A stretch of DNA of 64,000 nucleotides from contig NZ_OY782771.1 in the NCBI RefSeq assembly GCF_963678245.1, forward strand, positions 124,001-188,000, read 5' to 3'. The notes under the pieces are model-generated. The model saw only the letters and a list, made by a program, of their open reading frames with translations, did not search any database and had not been told where the DNA came from. Shown here one piece after another: positions 7,595 through 17,592 of the stretch; the first letter of the stretch is position 1, and the number at the start of each line of letters is the position of its first letter. A program made the position numbers and the translations under genes. This DNA comes from an uncultured Sunxiuqinia sp. (GTDB taxonomy: Bacteria; Bacteroidota; Bacteroidia; Bacteroidales; Prolixibacteraceae).

Positions 7595-9700
7595 TTAAGT
7601 ATCTTGTTTGCGGTAAGCTTTTTTTAGGCGGATTCCACTAATTGATAGGTCTTCCGAGGGACTGTCGTTTCCGTCAGATAAATAAAATAGCTTTGACTCG
7701 TGCTTTTGGAGAGTGACCGTAATCTCGTTGAGATTTCCTAGCCCCATACTTTCACCCAAGGTCCACTCGTATACCCAGTTGCTGCTTTCTTCATTAATCT
7801 CGGAAAAAACAAAGTTTTCAGTTACTGTTTCTTCAGTATCATTAAAAATTAGTAGCCCCCAGGCTTTGGGTGATCGGTAACGCCGTAGCGCAACCTTGCA
7901 TGTTTTGTTCTGCCCCCAATACGGAAGTGTCGCACTTTGTGGCCGTTCATGTGGAAGCAATAGACGCCAGGTTTCCAGTTGTTCGTCAGTTAGGGATGAA
8001 AAGCGGTCGGAGATACTTACGACCCCACCTAAAATACCATTCCAATGAGCCAGGCTCGTTTTTTCGGTATCCGTTAGGTTGCAATTAATATTACGAAGCG
8101 AAATGACATCCGGATCATTTTGCCAAAATACGTTGTTGAAATACTGGCAGTTGTAGCTTTCCTGAAGCATGTTGCCAACACCGTTTTGCTCCCATTCGCA
8201 ATTAATGCTATTTGCAATACGCATGGCATCAACATAACCAATCATCGGAGCATAAGGCGATGTGCCACTTAGCCAAAAGCTCCCGGCACCAATTTCTTCC
8301 CGAATAATATTTAAAATTTCCGTAAAAATCTGAACTGAAGTTTTGGTTTTATCATATCGTTGAATACCAACTGACGGTTTATGTCCCCAATCCATAAATT
8401 CAGTCTTATAAAAGGTAAATCCCATTTTTCGGAATGTCCGGAAAACTTTTTGGATATAACGCTTTACTTCAGGGTGACTGCCATCGAGAGCATAATGCTT
8501 GCCTTCCTTGAAATTCCACTCAGGAATGGGAATGCCTTCCTTATCACGAATTAACCAGTCTTTATGCCGTTTGAAGACTTTACTTTCCTCGCTTACCATA
8601 AATGGAGCGACCCAAATACCTGCCCGGTAACGTCTTTGAAAGATATCGCGAGCAGCGGGTTCTAATCCTTTTGGCCATTTGTCATTCGTGTCCAGCCAAT
8701 CGCCATGAATGGCATAGCCATCATTAATTAAAATTGTATCCAACAAAATTTCCGGATCTATTGACTCCAATGAAGTCAACAGTTTTGTTAGTTTTTCGTG
8801 ATCGAAATCGTGTTGGAACTCGTTAAATGAATCCCAGTGATAGCTTGTTTTTGAATCTTTTCGTGCATCCATGTTCTCTGAAATATTCCAAGCTAGATGT
8901 TGCAGTGTTTCATAGGGTTTATTCCCATAATAAATATAGATGTCCGGCAGTTTGATAAAATCATCTTTTAGCGGAATTCTTTCTGTAACAAAGCCGGTTT
9001 CGAAAAAGATTGATTCAACATCGGGGTAGCGGTCAACTATGCCTCTGCGGTGTGGACGGTTATAAAGTGTACTTTTCTGGACAAAATCGTTATGCTCAAA
9101 TGTACCAACGACTATGGTGTCATTTTCAGCTGATATCAAACCCGTTGTCAGATATGAATCATAGGACCAGGCCTGTTCTCCGAGCTCATTACCAAATTCT
9201 TCTTGCGAGGGCTTTTGAAATTCATATAAGCCTGTCGGTCCTCCAAATCCTTGTCCCTGTTTGAAGAAATGCTCAACACCGTTAATTGTTGCTTCGCCCA
9301 AAGGACAAAACCAATAAGGCGCACGTGGCATACCACTTAACTCGGCACCGATAGAGATAGAACCTGAGTTTACTTTCAGATCGAGCATAACAAAGCCACG
9401 ATCCAGTTCATAGATGATTCGTTTCCCTTTTGGAGAGTCACCCATAAACGTATTACGGACGAAAATACTCTGGCCATCAATCGTAGGGCGGCAATTTTGA
9501 AGACTGATTCTTCCTGCAACTAGGTCAAAGGTACCGTCGTTATGAAGAATCCACTGCGGCTTATCGATTTTAAAACGGTCTCGGTCAATCGCAGCAGGGT
9601 GCTCAAAGGCGTTTGCGTAATAGGGAAGTGTTAGGAGTGAGCCTATTCCAGTACCTAGTAATTTTAAAAAATTTCTTCTTTCAATGGCCTTTTTGGTCAT
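7595..9700 (-). CDS. Tat-exported GH36-like (clan GH-D) glycoside hydrolase homologue
   Basis: 701 residues. The N-terminus has a twin-arginine signal (ERRNFLKLLG, residues 7-16, then a hydrophobic stretch to about 30). A beta-rich domain is followed by a TIM-barrel region resembling alpha-galactosidases of clan GH-D: GIWVAPFMVSEESKVFKRH (361-379), LDGSHPEV (405-412) and YKTEFMDWG (431-439). In that family the nucleophile is the Asp of a K-x-D motif. Here the position holds Glu (K432-T433-E434). The usual R-I-x-x-D acid/base segment reads RIANS (494-498). Substrate is therefore uncertain. It stands alone, followed upstream by a secreted peptidase gene. Confidence 0.75.
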   Translation of the reverse strand: MTKKAIERRNFLKLLGTGIGSLLTLPYYANAFEHPAAIDRDRFKIDKPQWILHNDGTFDLVAGRISLQNCRPTIDGQSIFVRNTFMGDSPKGKRIIYELDRGFVMLDLKVNSGSISIGAELSGMPRAPYWFCPLGEATINGVEHFFKQGQGFGGPTGLYEFQKPSQEEFGNELGEQAWSYDSYLTTGLISAENDTIVVGTFEHNDFVQKSTLYNRPHRRGIVDRYPDVESIFFETGFVTERIPLKDDFIKLPDIYIYYGNKPYETLQHLAWNISENMDARKDSKTSYHWDSFNEFQHDFDHEKLTKLLTSLESIDPEILLDTILINDGYAIHGDWLDTNDKWPKGLEPAARDIFQRRYRAGIWVAPFMVSEESKVFKRHKDWLIRDKEGIPIPEWNFKEGKHYALDGSHPEVKRYIQKVFRTFRKMGFTFYKTEFMDWGHKPSVGIQRYDKTKTSVQIFTEILNIIREEIGAGSFWLSGTSPYAPMIGYVDAMRIANSINCEWEQNGVGNMLQESYNCQYFNNVFWQNDPDVISLRNINCNLTDTEKTSLAHWNGILGGVVSISDRFSSLTDEQLETWRLLLPHERPQSATLPYWGQNKTCKVALRRYRSPKAWGLLIFNDTEETVTENFVFSEINEESSNWVYEWTLGESMGLGNLNEITVTLQKHESKLFYLSDGNDSPSEDLSISGIRLKKAYRKQDT

Positions 9701-9874
9701 AGATGACGTTGTTGATTAGTTAAGTGGCTGTAAATTTAACAACTTTTAACAATGTATGCATTAAAAGATCAAAAACTTCTTTTTTGATAATGTGTTGTTT
9801 GTTAGGATTTTGTGATGAATTATGTTGTGAAAAATGTTTGTGTTGATTCCTTGCTGAGCATTTTTAAATGTAAA

Positions 9875-11179
9875 TCATGGTGTTGCTCTAACCATTTTGT
9901 AGATTTGTTTTTCAATTTTTTGGCGAGTCTTTTCTTCAAACGAGGCAATTCGTGTTTTATGACTGCCGTTTTTTAATACGAATTTGTAGTTATTTCCTCT
10001 TTCCCGAACCTCAGCAGAGCTTGCACTCCAGGGATCAATCTCGCCGTAGATAAGGATAACATTTTCAGCATCATCTTTCAAAAAAGCTTCTACTTTTCGA
10101 GATGTGTTGTCGCTGTATTGGACAGGTGTAGCAGAAGGGAGCATAAATTGATTCAGATACCCTTTGGCTGATTTTACAGACAAAAGGTTGTCAAGTGGTT
10201 TTGTGTCGTATCCATAGTAACCCAGTTCGTGAGCTGCTTGATAAAAAAAGGCGCGATATTTAGCCGATCCTTCGTACGAAAAATAGTCAGGAGGACTGGA
10301 CTTTGTCAGGTATTCAAAAAGAAGCTGGTCATCTGAACTACTGTCGGGAATTTTGGTGCAATCGTAACCCCATTGCCAAAAAGCAAAAGGAAATTCAAGG
10401 ACGACGTAGTCCAATACTTCATCAAGTGTTATCGGAAACTGATATGCTCTGGCAGTAGCGTATTGTTTTAACAGGGGGCGCATCTGATCTCTCCTTTTCA
10501 GTATTTCTCGTTGAAATTTTTCAATCTGAAATCGACATTCGCTAGTCCCCACCTGTTTCAAAAATAGTTCATGACGTCCGTCTTCCACACCAAAGTTTAG
10601 CGGGGCAACATAGGCAACAGTTGCCGAGATATCGCTTGGGAAAAAAGCCCGATGCGCTAAGGCTGTTTGCCCGCCCTTACTAATTCCTGTATTCAACCAG
10701 TTTTCATGGTAATATTTTTTGAAAAGTTCTACTATTCGATGGTGATCCTTAGCCGCATTTTCAACGGTAAGAAATTGCCAATCCAGCGAATCAGGAATCG
10801 ACTCTCCAAAATAACGATGTTCAACACAAATCTGGTTTGCATCCAACATGGTTGTGAGTTCGTTGATGTATTTGGGGTTAGAAGCATAGCCCGCAGCGTA
10901 CCCCTCGGTAATTAAAACGACAGGCCTGGCTGGATCTCTATCGGCTAAAAATACGCGTTGCAGGAAGAATCCGTTGGTTGTGTCTTTATGATCGAGCGGC
11001 TGCCTGATTTTTAACACGTATGTTTGCTTGAAAAAAGAATTGCCTTTAATCGAATCGATATTGACGACTTCCTGTTGTGTTTTTAGAAATTTGATTAGCT
11101 CCTGACAGTTCCCTGTTGAAGCGAGAATTAGAAGAACAAGAGTTAACAGGAGGTGATTTAATCGTATTTGTTTGTTCAT
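9875..11179 (-). CDS. Secreted S37-family (PS-10-like) tripeptidyl aminopeptidase
   Basis: 434 residues with an N-terminal signal peptide (hydrophobic segment about 9-24 ending near TGNC). An alpha/beta-hydrolase core follows, with the nucleophile elbow GISKGGQTA about a third of the way in (G-x-S-x-G). Next come a helical cap region and a C-terminal YGEIDPWSASSAEVR segment carrying the likely catalytic Asp, with NGSHKTRI for the His. This pattern fits peptidase family S37, which removes N-terminal tripeptides outside the cell. It is separated by 174 bp from the GH36-like gene in the same direction. Confidence 0.8.
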   Translation of the reverse strand: MNKQIRLNHLLLTLVLLILASTGNCQELIKFLKTQQEVVNIDSIKGNSFFKQTYVLKIRQPLDHKDTTNGFFLQRVFLADRDPARPVVLITEGYAAGYASNPKYINELTTMLDANQICVEHRYFGESIPDSLDWQFLTVENAAKDHHRIVELFKKYYHENWLNTGISKGGQTALAHRAFFPSDISATVAYVAPLNFGVEDGRHELFLKQVGTSECRFQIEKFQREILKRRDQMRPLLKQYATARAYQFPITLDEVLDYVVLEFPFAFWQWGYDCTKIPDSSSDDQLLFEYLTKSSPPDYFSYEGSAKYRAFFYQAAHELGYYGYDTKPLDNLLSVKSAKGYLNQFMLPSATPVQYSDNTSRKVEAFLKDDAENVILIYGEIDPWSASSAEVRERGNNYKFVLKNGSHKTRIASFEEKTRQKIEKQIYKMVRATP

Positions 11180-11511
11180 AAATGACTTGATTACAATGTA
11201 TTAACTGGTGATCCGATATTTTGGATGGGGCAGTTCGTTAATTTTTTTTCTGAGATTTTCAAAAATACACGAAAAATATAGAATAATTCGTGTCAGGAAA
11301 TAACGAATTGAGAGACTATTTGATTGTAATTTTAAGGTGGATTATTGATAGTTGCTTGATGATTTAGCATGAGCTTAATGTAAATAAACTATTAAGTTCA
11401 TATGTTGGTGTTTAGAATAATCCAAAATAATTAATAAAAACAGATAGATTTGTCTGAATATATTTAGATGACAAAATAGGTCACCTAAAATGGACAAAAG
11501 GAGATTTAAAA
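11180..11511. other. AT-rich divergent intergenic region
   Basis: 332 bp between the divergent S37 peptidase and DUF4395 genes, without an ORF. A TAGATTTG box at 11445-11452 matches the Bacteroidota -7 consensus TAnnTTTG for the plus-strand gene, but no clear -33 partner is seen. An AAAGGAGA Shine-Dalgarno-like motif at 11497-11504 precedes the ATG at 11512. That is stronger than is usual in this phylum. Confidence 0.4.
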
Positions 11512-11952
11512 ATGAAGAATGTATTTTGCCCCATATCAGAAGAACGAATCAACGAGCAGGTACCGCGCATAACAGCTTTGTTGGTTATGCTGGTAGTGAT
11601 TGCTGCGTTTGCGTTAGACTCAGTGGTTGTCATAGGATTCTTAACAGCTGATTTTTTTATCCGGGCGTTTACTCAAATGAAGTTCAGTCCGATAAGTTTT
11701 GTGGCCTCGAAGATCGTAAAGGCATTAAAATTATCTGTAACTAAAATAGACAAAGCACCTAAGATTTTTGCCGCTCGTATGGGATTTACCATGGCATTGG
11801 TTGTTGCTTTGTTGTTTGTTTTACAATTACACACTGCAGCTGCGGTAGTGGCCGGAGTGCTTGTGTTTTTTGCAGGGCTTGAGTTTGCTTTTGCCTTTTG
11901 CGCAGGATGTACAATCTATACCTATTTTGTACTTCCGTTTTATACCGATTAA
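11512..11952 (+). CDS. DUF4395 small membrane protein
   Basis: 146 residues. The N-terminus MKNVFCPISEERINEQVPR holds a Cys-Pro motif. Two hydrophobic hairpins follow (about 20-50 and 90-135), with CAGCTIY near the C-terminus. This is the DUF4395 pattern: a small integral membrane protein often found near thioredoxin-like proteins, function unknown. The start is well supported by AAAGGAGA 8 bp upstream. It is a single-gene unit closed by a strong terminator. Confidence 0.8.
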   Translation: MKNVFCPISEERINEQVPRITALLVMLVVIAAFALDSVVVIGFLTADFFIRAFTQMKFSPISFVASKIVKALKLSVTKIDKAPKIFAARMGFTMALVVALLFVLQLHTAAAVVAGVLVFFAGLEFAFAFCAGCTIYTYFVLPFYTD

Positions 11953-11989
11953 TTTTCCAACAATTAATAATAGTTTTTTCTCGGAAAAG

Positions 11990-12010
11990 CCGACTTTTAG
12001 TCGGTTTTTT
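11990..12010 (+). terminator. Rho-independent terminator after the DUF4395 gene
   Basis: CCGACT (11990-11995), a TTT loop, then AGTCGG (11999-12004), followed directly by six T residues. Complementary A residues lie just upstream. It is 38 bp after the DUF4395 stop. Confidence 0.85.
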
Positions 12011-12147
12011 TATGCCTTTATTTTGTGTTCTTCACCACTTGCCGAATTGTCTTTCTAGCAATCATCATTTTCATTTTAAGCTGCTTTGTGCAGTTTATCC
12101 TATTCGATTTGCAGCTTGTCGGATTTATCTGTTAAATTAATCGCCTT

Positions 12148-12170
12148 AAGGTTTACTTTGAACAAACCTT
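12148..12170 (+). promoter_or_regulatory. Inverted repeat just upstream of the sensor kinase
   Basis: AAGGTTT (12148-12154) and AAACCTT (12164-12170) form 7-bp arms around a 9-bp spacer, ending 13 bp before the kinase ATG. It could be an operator or a leader hairpin; the sequence alone does not say which. Confidence 0.35.
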
Positions 12171-12183
12171 TAAAAAAACAGAA

Positions 12184-13953
12184 ATGAATAGGCTAATTTT
12201 AGTATCCCTAATCTGTGTGATCTCAATATCTTCATTGACAGAAACGAGCCAATCATCGGTCGATCAACTTGTCAATGAGCAGGTAAAATCGAAGTTTCTG
12301 GATGACGAAACTCCTGTTCGTTACTATTCAAATATTTTAATCCGGTTGGATGGAAATGTGACAAAAGTGGATTCGTTGATTTTTCGCGAATTGGTTGATA
12401 CGTTGAATATTTTGATTGACAAGTGGGATGTTTATATCATCCCCAAAGGCACATCGAATTTAGAATTTGAGATCAATGCACCGTATCGAAAAGGCGAACT
12501 CGATAAAATTATAGAACAGGATGATCATCCGGGCGAAATTGTGAAAAGAACGGTTGTTTTAAACCTACCAGAGGATTTAGATTATAACAGTCGAAGAAAG
12601 ACGATTTATTACTATTTGCTTCGTTCTATCGTAAAAATAAAACCACGGACAAGAAATCAGAATTTCGTTAAAGGGTCTGTTTTCTCGGAATATGATACGC
12701 AAAAGATTACTTTTCACCCCGTTGATTTTGCCATTATTAAAGAGCTTTATTCCCAGAAATATGAAGATCGGCATAAGACAGGTAGCACGATCAAAATATC
12801 GAGGAAATTCATTAGCAGTATTTTGTACTCACTAATTGCTATGTTGGGCTCTTTTATTTTTTTGATTTTCATGTCAATAAAAGGAAGATTTAATGAGCAC
12901 AATTATAAATTTAAACCATTTTTAAAGCAGGGGCTTATTGTGCTTATGGCAAGTGCTTTCTACTTTGTTGTGAGTAAATCGATATCTGTATCTCCTTTGA
13001 AGGCGGCTTTCGTGCAATTAATTGGAATGATGATTGGCTTTTTTATAGTTGGCTTTATTAGTATTTGGCTCATTTTTATTTTTGAACGTACGATACTAAA
13101 AGGTAATTCTAATTTTTCGTTTCAAATACTTGTGCCATTTTTTTCAATAGCATTGCTTGTTTTGGTCTTGTTATCTGCCTTTATAATTTCTAATTTAATC
13201 CAGCAAATTGGAGGAATATATTATCCCATATTTTATAGTATGATTTACTATTTGCTAATTATTGGTTTTGCACGATCAATTTACATTTATACCCGGAAAA
13301 AATCAGAAAGCATCATTCGCGAAAAAGACCTTGAACTAGCCAAGATGAACGAACTGCACAAACAGGCCGAACTACAGTCATTGCGAGCCAAAATCAATCC
13401 TCATTTTTTATACAATGCGCTGAATTCAATTGCCAGCCTGGCAAGTTCCGATTCCAATAAAACGGAGCAAATGGCACTGGCACTTTCTGACTTTTTTAAA
13501 TATGCCATCAATCGCGAACAGAAACAGTTAAACACACTATCCGAAGAACTAAACGCGACACAAACCTACCTCGAGATCGAAAAAGTACGTTTTGGAGACC
13601 GGCTTCGGTTTGAAATTGATTGCCCTGCCGAACTTCTGGATATTCAAGTTCCCCAAGTGCTCATTCAGCCTTTGGTGGAGAATGCCATCAAGCATGGTTT
13701 ATCGCAAATTACGGATGATGCCTTAATCCGAATCGTTGTCGAAAAAACTGAATCGTTTTTGAATATCCGGGTTTACGACAACGGCCCGGCTTTTCCCGAT
13801 GGCCCGCTTACCGGATTTGGCATTCGGAATACTCAGGAGCGGATCATGCTTTTGTATGGTGAGAAAGCCGCATTGAACTGGATAAATGTCCCCGAAAAGT
13901 ATATCGGGATTTCTATTCCGTTTACTAAGTCGAATCAACCGAATACTAAATGA
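12184..13953 (+). CDS. LytS-type membrane sensor histidine kinase with a large periplasmic domain
   Basis: 589 residues. A signal or anchor segment (about 3-18) is followed by a soluble presumably periplasmic domain (about 20-215) that I do not recognise with confidence. Five or so TM helices follow (about 220-375), then a short coiled linker. The cytoplasmic His_kinase region has the phosphoacceptor in INPHFLYNALNSIASL, and the N-box is LIQPLVENAIKHGL. This is the LytS/YehU class that pairs with LytTR regulators. The matching regulator lies at 16781-17555, with a thioredoxin-like gene between, suggesting one signalling unit. Confidence 0.88.
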   Translation: MNRLILVSLICVISISSLTETSQSSVDQLVNEQVKSKFLDDETPVRYYSNILIRLDGNVTKVDSLIFRELVDTLNILIDKWDVYIIPKGTSNLEFEINAPYRKGELDKIIEQDDHPGEIVKRTVVLNLPEDLDYNSRRKTIYYYLLRSIVKIKPRTRNQNFVKGSVFSEYDTQKITFHPVDFAIIKELYSQKYEDRHKTGSTIKISRKFISSILYSLIAMLGSFIFLIFMSIKGRFNEHNYKFKPFLKQGLIVLMASAFYFVVSKSISVSPLKAAFVQLIGMMIGFFIVGFISIWLIFIFERTILKGNSNFSFQILVPFFSIALLVLVLLSAFIISNLIQQIGGIYYPIFYSMIYYLLIIGFARSIYIYTRKKSESIIREKDLELAKMNELHKQAELQSLRAKINPHFLYNALNSIASLASSDSNKTEQMALALSDFFKYAINREQKQLNTLSEELNATQTYLEIEKVRFGDRLRFEIDCPAELLDIQVPQVLIQPLVENAIKHGLSQITDDALIRIVVEKTESFLNIRVYDNGPAFPDGPLTGFGIRNTQERIMLLYGEKAALNWINVPEKYIGISIPFTKSNQPNTK

Positions 13954-14131
13954 TCCTTTTTGTTATGTTCTATTATTTTGAAATTGACCGACAGTATAAA
14001 ACTAGAATCAAACATTTGTTAAATAATATTAAATCTGCGGGGGAATTATGATGCTTTCATTTCAATGCCCTATATTGAACAAAAAACCACAAAACGATAA
14101 AATTTATCCTCAACCCTTTAAACAACAAATA

Positions 14132-16699
14132 ATGAAACAGTTTTTGCTTTTTTTCATTGCCCTTTTTTTGTCCAATTTTGTGTTTTCCCAAACCGTAATT
14201 GAAAATCCCAAAGTTGGGATGAGCACAGCCTCCAATGTAAAACTTGAAAAAGTTGAAATACTTGATACTGCCACCGTGCTTTGGTTTCACGTTGATTATA
14301 AACCAGGATGGTGGATCTCCATCCCGAAAAAAACGTTTATCCAACCCGTTGGATCCGACGAGAAGTTATATGTCGATTCAGCCGAGGGTATTCCAATTAA
14401 AGAGAGATACACGATGCCTGAATCAGGTAAAGTGGATTATAAACTTTATTTTCCTGCTATCGATGAATCCGTTTCAAAATTAGACTTTGGTGAAGGAAAT
14501 GATGGTGGTTCCTGGTTTATTTACGACATTCAGCTAAAGCTTGAATTGTTTCAATCGCTACTTCCTGAAGAACTGAGCGGGAGCTGGTTTTGTCGCGACA
14601 ATGCCCAGTTGGAAATCAGCCTCTTTGATTCAGTTGCGGTTTATCAAAGCCAGGTTTGGAAGTACAAAGACTATTCAGAAAAGAATGACATTTCTAAAAT
14701 TAGTTTGAAAAATGGCTCCGGTCTTTTAACTATTTATGCCAAAGCGGTCAATGACAGTGTTTGTATGATTGGTGAAAATCCAAAAGCTTTAAAGGCGTGT
14801 GCTGATAAGCCTGCTGAATCAGCAATACCTATGGACAAGGAAGCTTTTGAACCACCGGTTTTTGGAATGGATACAGTCGTGTTTCGAGGTTACATTCGGA
14901 ATTTCAGCCCAAGGTTCAAACAACGTACAGGGACAATCTTTGTTAACGACGTGTTGATTGGTGATCAGATCTCTCATTTGGTTGAAATTGAGGACGACGG
15001 TAGCTTTGAAGTGAAATTTTCGTATTCTAACCCGCAGCTTATTTTCTTTCGCGGACCTTTCCCTGTAAATACAGCTTTTATTGAGCCCGGCAAAACCACT
15101 TTCCTGATTGTTGACAATGGAAACCGTGAAAAACCGGTTTTGTTTGCCGGCGATTGTGCTCGTATTAACACCGATCTGTTAAAACTTAAAGATGTTAGAA
15201 GCTATGATTACCAGGAGATGCAAAAGAAAATTCTGGACTTCACTCTTGAGCAATATAAAAACTGGTGCGCCGGATTTCTTCAGGAAGATATGGACAAGCT
15301 CGACAAAATTGTAGCCGAATATCCCATAAGTGCCAAGGCGCGGCAGATAAAGGAGATACAAATTAGGCAACAAAATATTTCGAATATGATGGAATATCGG
15401 ATGAATAGCGTTTCAGCTTGGAGAGAAAAGCATAAAATTCCCAGGGATCAGCGCCAAATTGATTTTGAACCCGAAAGTCCAGATAGTAGCTACTATGATT
15501 TTTTAACTAACGATTTAGTGAATGACCCACTCGGCGTGTTGACCTCTGACTGTTATTTCTTTTTCAATCGTATCATGTACTTGGATATTTTAAGAGATCA
15601 GGCATCTCTTAGTCTATCGACAACCGACATTATTGAAGAACTAGTAAAATCCGGTTATGAGTTGACTCCGGATGAGCAATTGTTAGCTGATCGCATGAAA
15701 GAAATAGATTCACCGGAAACTAAGAAGCTTCAAGATGAGTTTAATGAAAAGTATGGAGATCAAGCGAAGGCTTTTCATCAAAAATTCGGCAAAAAGCTTC
15801 AAAACCTGTATAAGGAAAACAAAGGCTCAGTGACAACTCCCGCAATGATGGAAGAATACCTTGTTGGCCAGAATATAGAGCTAACAGCGGAGGAAAAGGA
15901 ATACCTTGCGGCCACCAAACAGTTCAGTGAAAATCCGTTAATTCAAGAAAGAATTGAAATTCAATCAGAGATTACTGACATCTCAAATAAATTCCACGCT
16001 GACCATCGTGAATTTACAAATGAATGGTTTATGAAGAAAAGGCAAGAGGTGAGAAATAAAAGAATGCAAACTGTTTTGGGTATTCAGCCTGGCTTAGCGA
16101 CCGATATCATGCTTTCGCAGGATTATTGCCGTTCCATTGTTTCGCAAATGACTCCGCTTTCTGACGATAAACTAAAACGTGTTCAACAAGAAATTAATTC
16201 TCCTTTTGTGGCTACGTATGTTGAACAAATGAATAACAATACGAAAGCAAAAATTGAAGCAAACAAATTGTTGGCCGGAGCAACCCGCAATGAAGTTCCA
16301 AAGACTAAGGGAGACAATATTTTTGATGCCATCATTTCCAAATACAAAGGGAAAGTGATTTATGTAGATTTTTGGGCAACCTGGTGTGGTCCATGTCGCT
16401 CCGGAATTGAACGCATTAAACCATTGAAAGAGGAAATGAAAGATGAAAATGTGGCCTTTGTTTACATTACCAACCAAACTTCGCCAAAAGGGACTTACGA
16501 CAATATGATCCCCGGCATCAAAGGCGAACATTACCGGGTGTCGGCAGACGAATGGAATATCCTGAGAGACAAATTCCAAATATCGGGAATTCCTCATTAT
16601 ACCTTGGTTGGAAAAGATGGAAACGTGATCAATCCGCGCCTGGGTCACTTGCAAAATCCACAGTTGAAAACCATGCTGATGAAGTACATCAACGATTAA
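14132..16699 (+). CDS. Large exported TlpA/thioredoxin-family protein
   Basis: 855 residues from the ATG at 14132 (MKQFLLFFIALFLSNFVFSQ, a clear signal peptide). The frame is open further upstream, but that extension lacks an export signal. The N-terminal half has two beta-rich domains, including a stretch rich in FRGPFPVNTAFIEPGKTT-type motifs typical of domains preceding Bacteroidota TlpA folds. A charged, helical middle region spans about 430-720. The C-terminus is a thioredoxin fold with FWATWCGPC (redox CxxC) and the cis-Pro segment SGIPHYTLVG. It is predicted to be a periplasmic thiol oxidoreductase. Its position between a kinase and a LytTR regulator suggests a role in sensing or as a target. 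Confidence 0.85.
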   Translation: MKQFLLFFIALFLSNFVFSQTVIENPKVGMSTASNVKLEKVEILDTATVLWFHVDYKPGWWISIPKKTFIQPVGSDEKLYVDSAEGIPIKERYTMPESGKVDYKLYFPAIDESVSKLDFGEGNDGGSWFIYDIQLKLELFQSLLPEELSGSWFCRDNAQLEISLFDSVAVYQSQVWKYKDYSEKNDISKISLKNGSGLLTIYAKAVNDSVCMIGENPKALKACADKPAESAIPMDKEAFEPPVFGMDTVVFRGYIRNFSPRFKQRTGTIFVNDVLIGDQISHLVEIEDDGSFEVKFSYSNPQLIFFRGPFPVNTAFIEPGKTTFLIVDNGNREKPVLFAGDCARINTDLLKLKDVRSYDYQEMQKKILDFTLEQYKNWCAGFLQEDMDKLDKIVAEYPISAKARQIKEIQIRQQNISNMMEYRMNSVSAWREKHKIPRDQRQIDFEPESPDSSYYDFLTNDLVNDPLGVLTSDCYFFFNRIMYLDILRDQASLSLSTTDIIEELVKSGYELTPDEQLLADRMKEIDSPETKKLQDEFNEKYGDQAKAFHQKFGKKLQNLYKENKGSVTTPAMMEEYLVGQNIELTAEEKEYLAATKQFSENPLIQERIEIQSEITDISNKFHADHREFTNEWFMKKRQEVRNKRMQTVLGIQPGLATDIMLSQDYCRSIVSQMTPLSDDKLKRVQQEINSPFVATYVEQMNNNTKAKIEANKLLAGATRNEVPKTKGDNIFDAIISKYKGKVIYVDFWATWCGPCRSGIERIKPLKEEMKDENVAFVYITNQTSPKGTYDNMIPGIKGEHYRVSADEWNILRDKFQISGIPHYTLVGKDGNVINPRLGHLQNPQLKTMLMKYIND

Positions 16700-16711
16700 G
16701 TAATATGCAAT

Positions 16712-16744
16712 ACTGAGCGGGTGACTTTGAATCACCCGCTCAGT
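16712..16744 (+). terminator. 13-bp perfect hairpin after the TlpA gene
   Basis: ACTGAGCGGGTGA (16712-16724), loop CTTTGAA, then TCACCCGCTCAGT (16732-16744). The stem is GC-rich and starts 12 bp after the stop codon. No T tract follows, so it may act as a processing or attenuation structure before the regulator gene rather than as a full terminator. Confidence 0.55.
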
Positions 16745-16780
16745 AAACAGGACTAAAAAAACTTCAGGAAAATCTATCTT

Positions 16781-17555
16781 ATGAGCGACACGTCTTCAAA
16801 ATACCGAACCTTAATTGCCGACGATGAGCAGCCTGCGCGCGATCGATTGAGCAAATTGCTTTCGGAGTATTCCGCTCAGATTGAACTGATCGGGGAGGCG
16901 AAAAATGGCCTTGAATGCCGTGAAATGATTGATCGCTTGAAGCCAGATCTTTTATTTCTCGATATTCAAATGCCCGGATCAGATGGCTTTGAAGTATTGC
17001 GACAAACCAGCCATTCCCCTGTGGTCATTTTTTGTACGGCGTATGACGAGTTTGCTCTGCAAGCTTTTGAAACCAATAGTATCGATTACATTGTGAAGCC
17101 GGTAAAGGCCGAGCGCATCCAAAAAACAATCGACAAACTTGATTCTCTGAAACAACGAACAGATAAGCAAGAATTGTTGCACATGATTGAAGGTTTTCTG
17201 GGACAAAAAACAAAGAAAGAAATCACAAGTATTCCGGTCAAATTAGGCGACCGGATGCTTTTTTTAAGAATTGAAGATATTTCATACTTTTCAGCGGAAG
17301 ACAAATACGTGAGCATTCACTTGAAAGATGGGAAAAAACTATTTGAGTGATCTCCCCTTGAAAAATCTGGAGAAAAAACTAAATGACAATTTCCTGCGCA
17401 TTCATCGCTCATTATTGGTCAATGTCAAGATGATCAAAGAAATCAACAAGCATTATGGCAGCAAATATATTGTCAAGATGGATGATGTTGATCAGTCACG
17501 ATTGGTTTCAGGTCGCAACTATTGCAAACAGGTGAAAGACTTGTTAGAAATCTAG
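16781..17555 (+). pseudogene. LytTR response regulator, frameshifted inside the DNA-binding domain
   Basis: The first frame (16781-17350, 189 aa) holds a full receiver domain: acidic pocket DDEQ, phosphoacceptor in LLFLDIQMPG, T in FCTAYD and K in YIVKPVK. It then holds the first third of a LytTR domain and stops. The rest of LytTR (LRIHRSLLVNVKMIKEINKHYG to KQVKDLLEI) continues one base out of frame to 17555. Removing one A from the A6 run at 17333-17338 restores a normal protein of about 257 residues. It is the expected partner of the kinase at 12184. The indel may be a real lesion, a slippage site or a sequencing error. Confidence 0.8.
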
Positions 17556-17592
17556 AGCAATAGATTGACATTGTTAACACTCAAGTTTTCCG

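Noticed and set aside
9875-11179. Possible missing MenH (alpha/beta hydrolase)
   Set aside because: It is larger, has a signal peptide and matches the S37 peptidase layout, and it lies outside the men operon.
17328-17555. Separate 75-residue LytTR-only protein starting at 17328
   Set aside because: It begins inside the same LytTR domain as the upstream frame, so it is the shifted continuation of one gene, not a new one.
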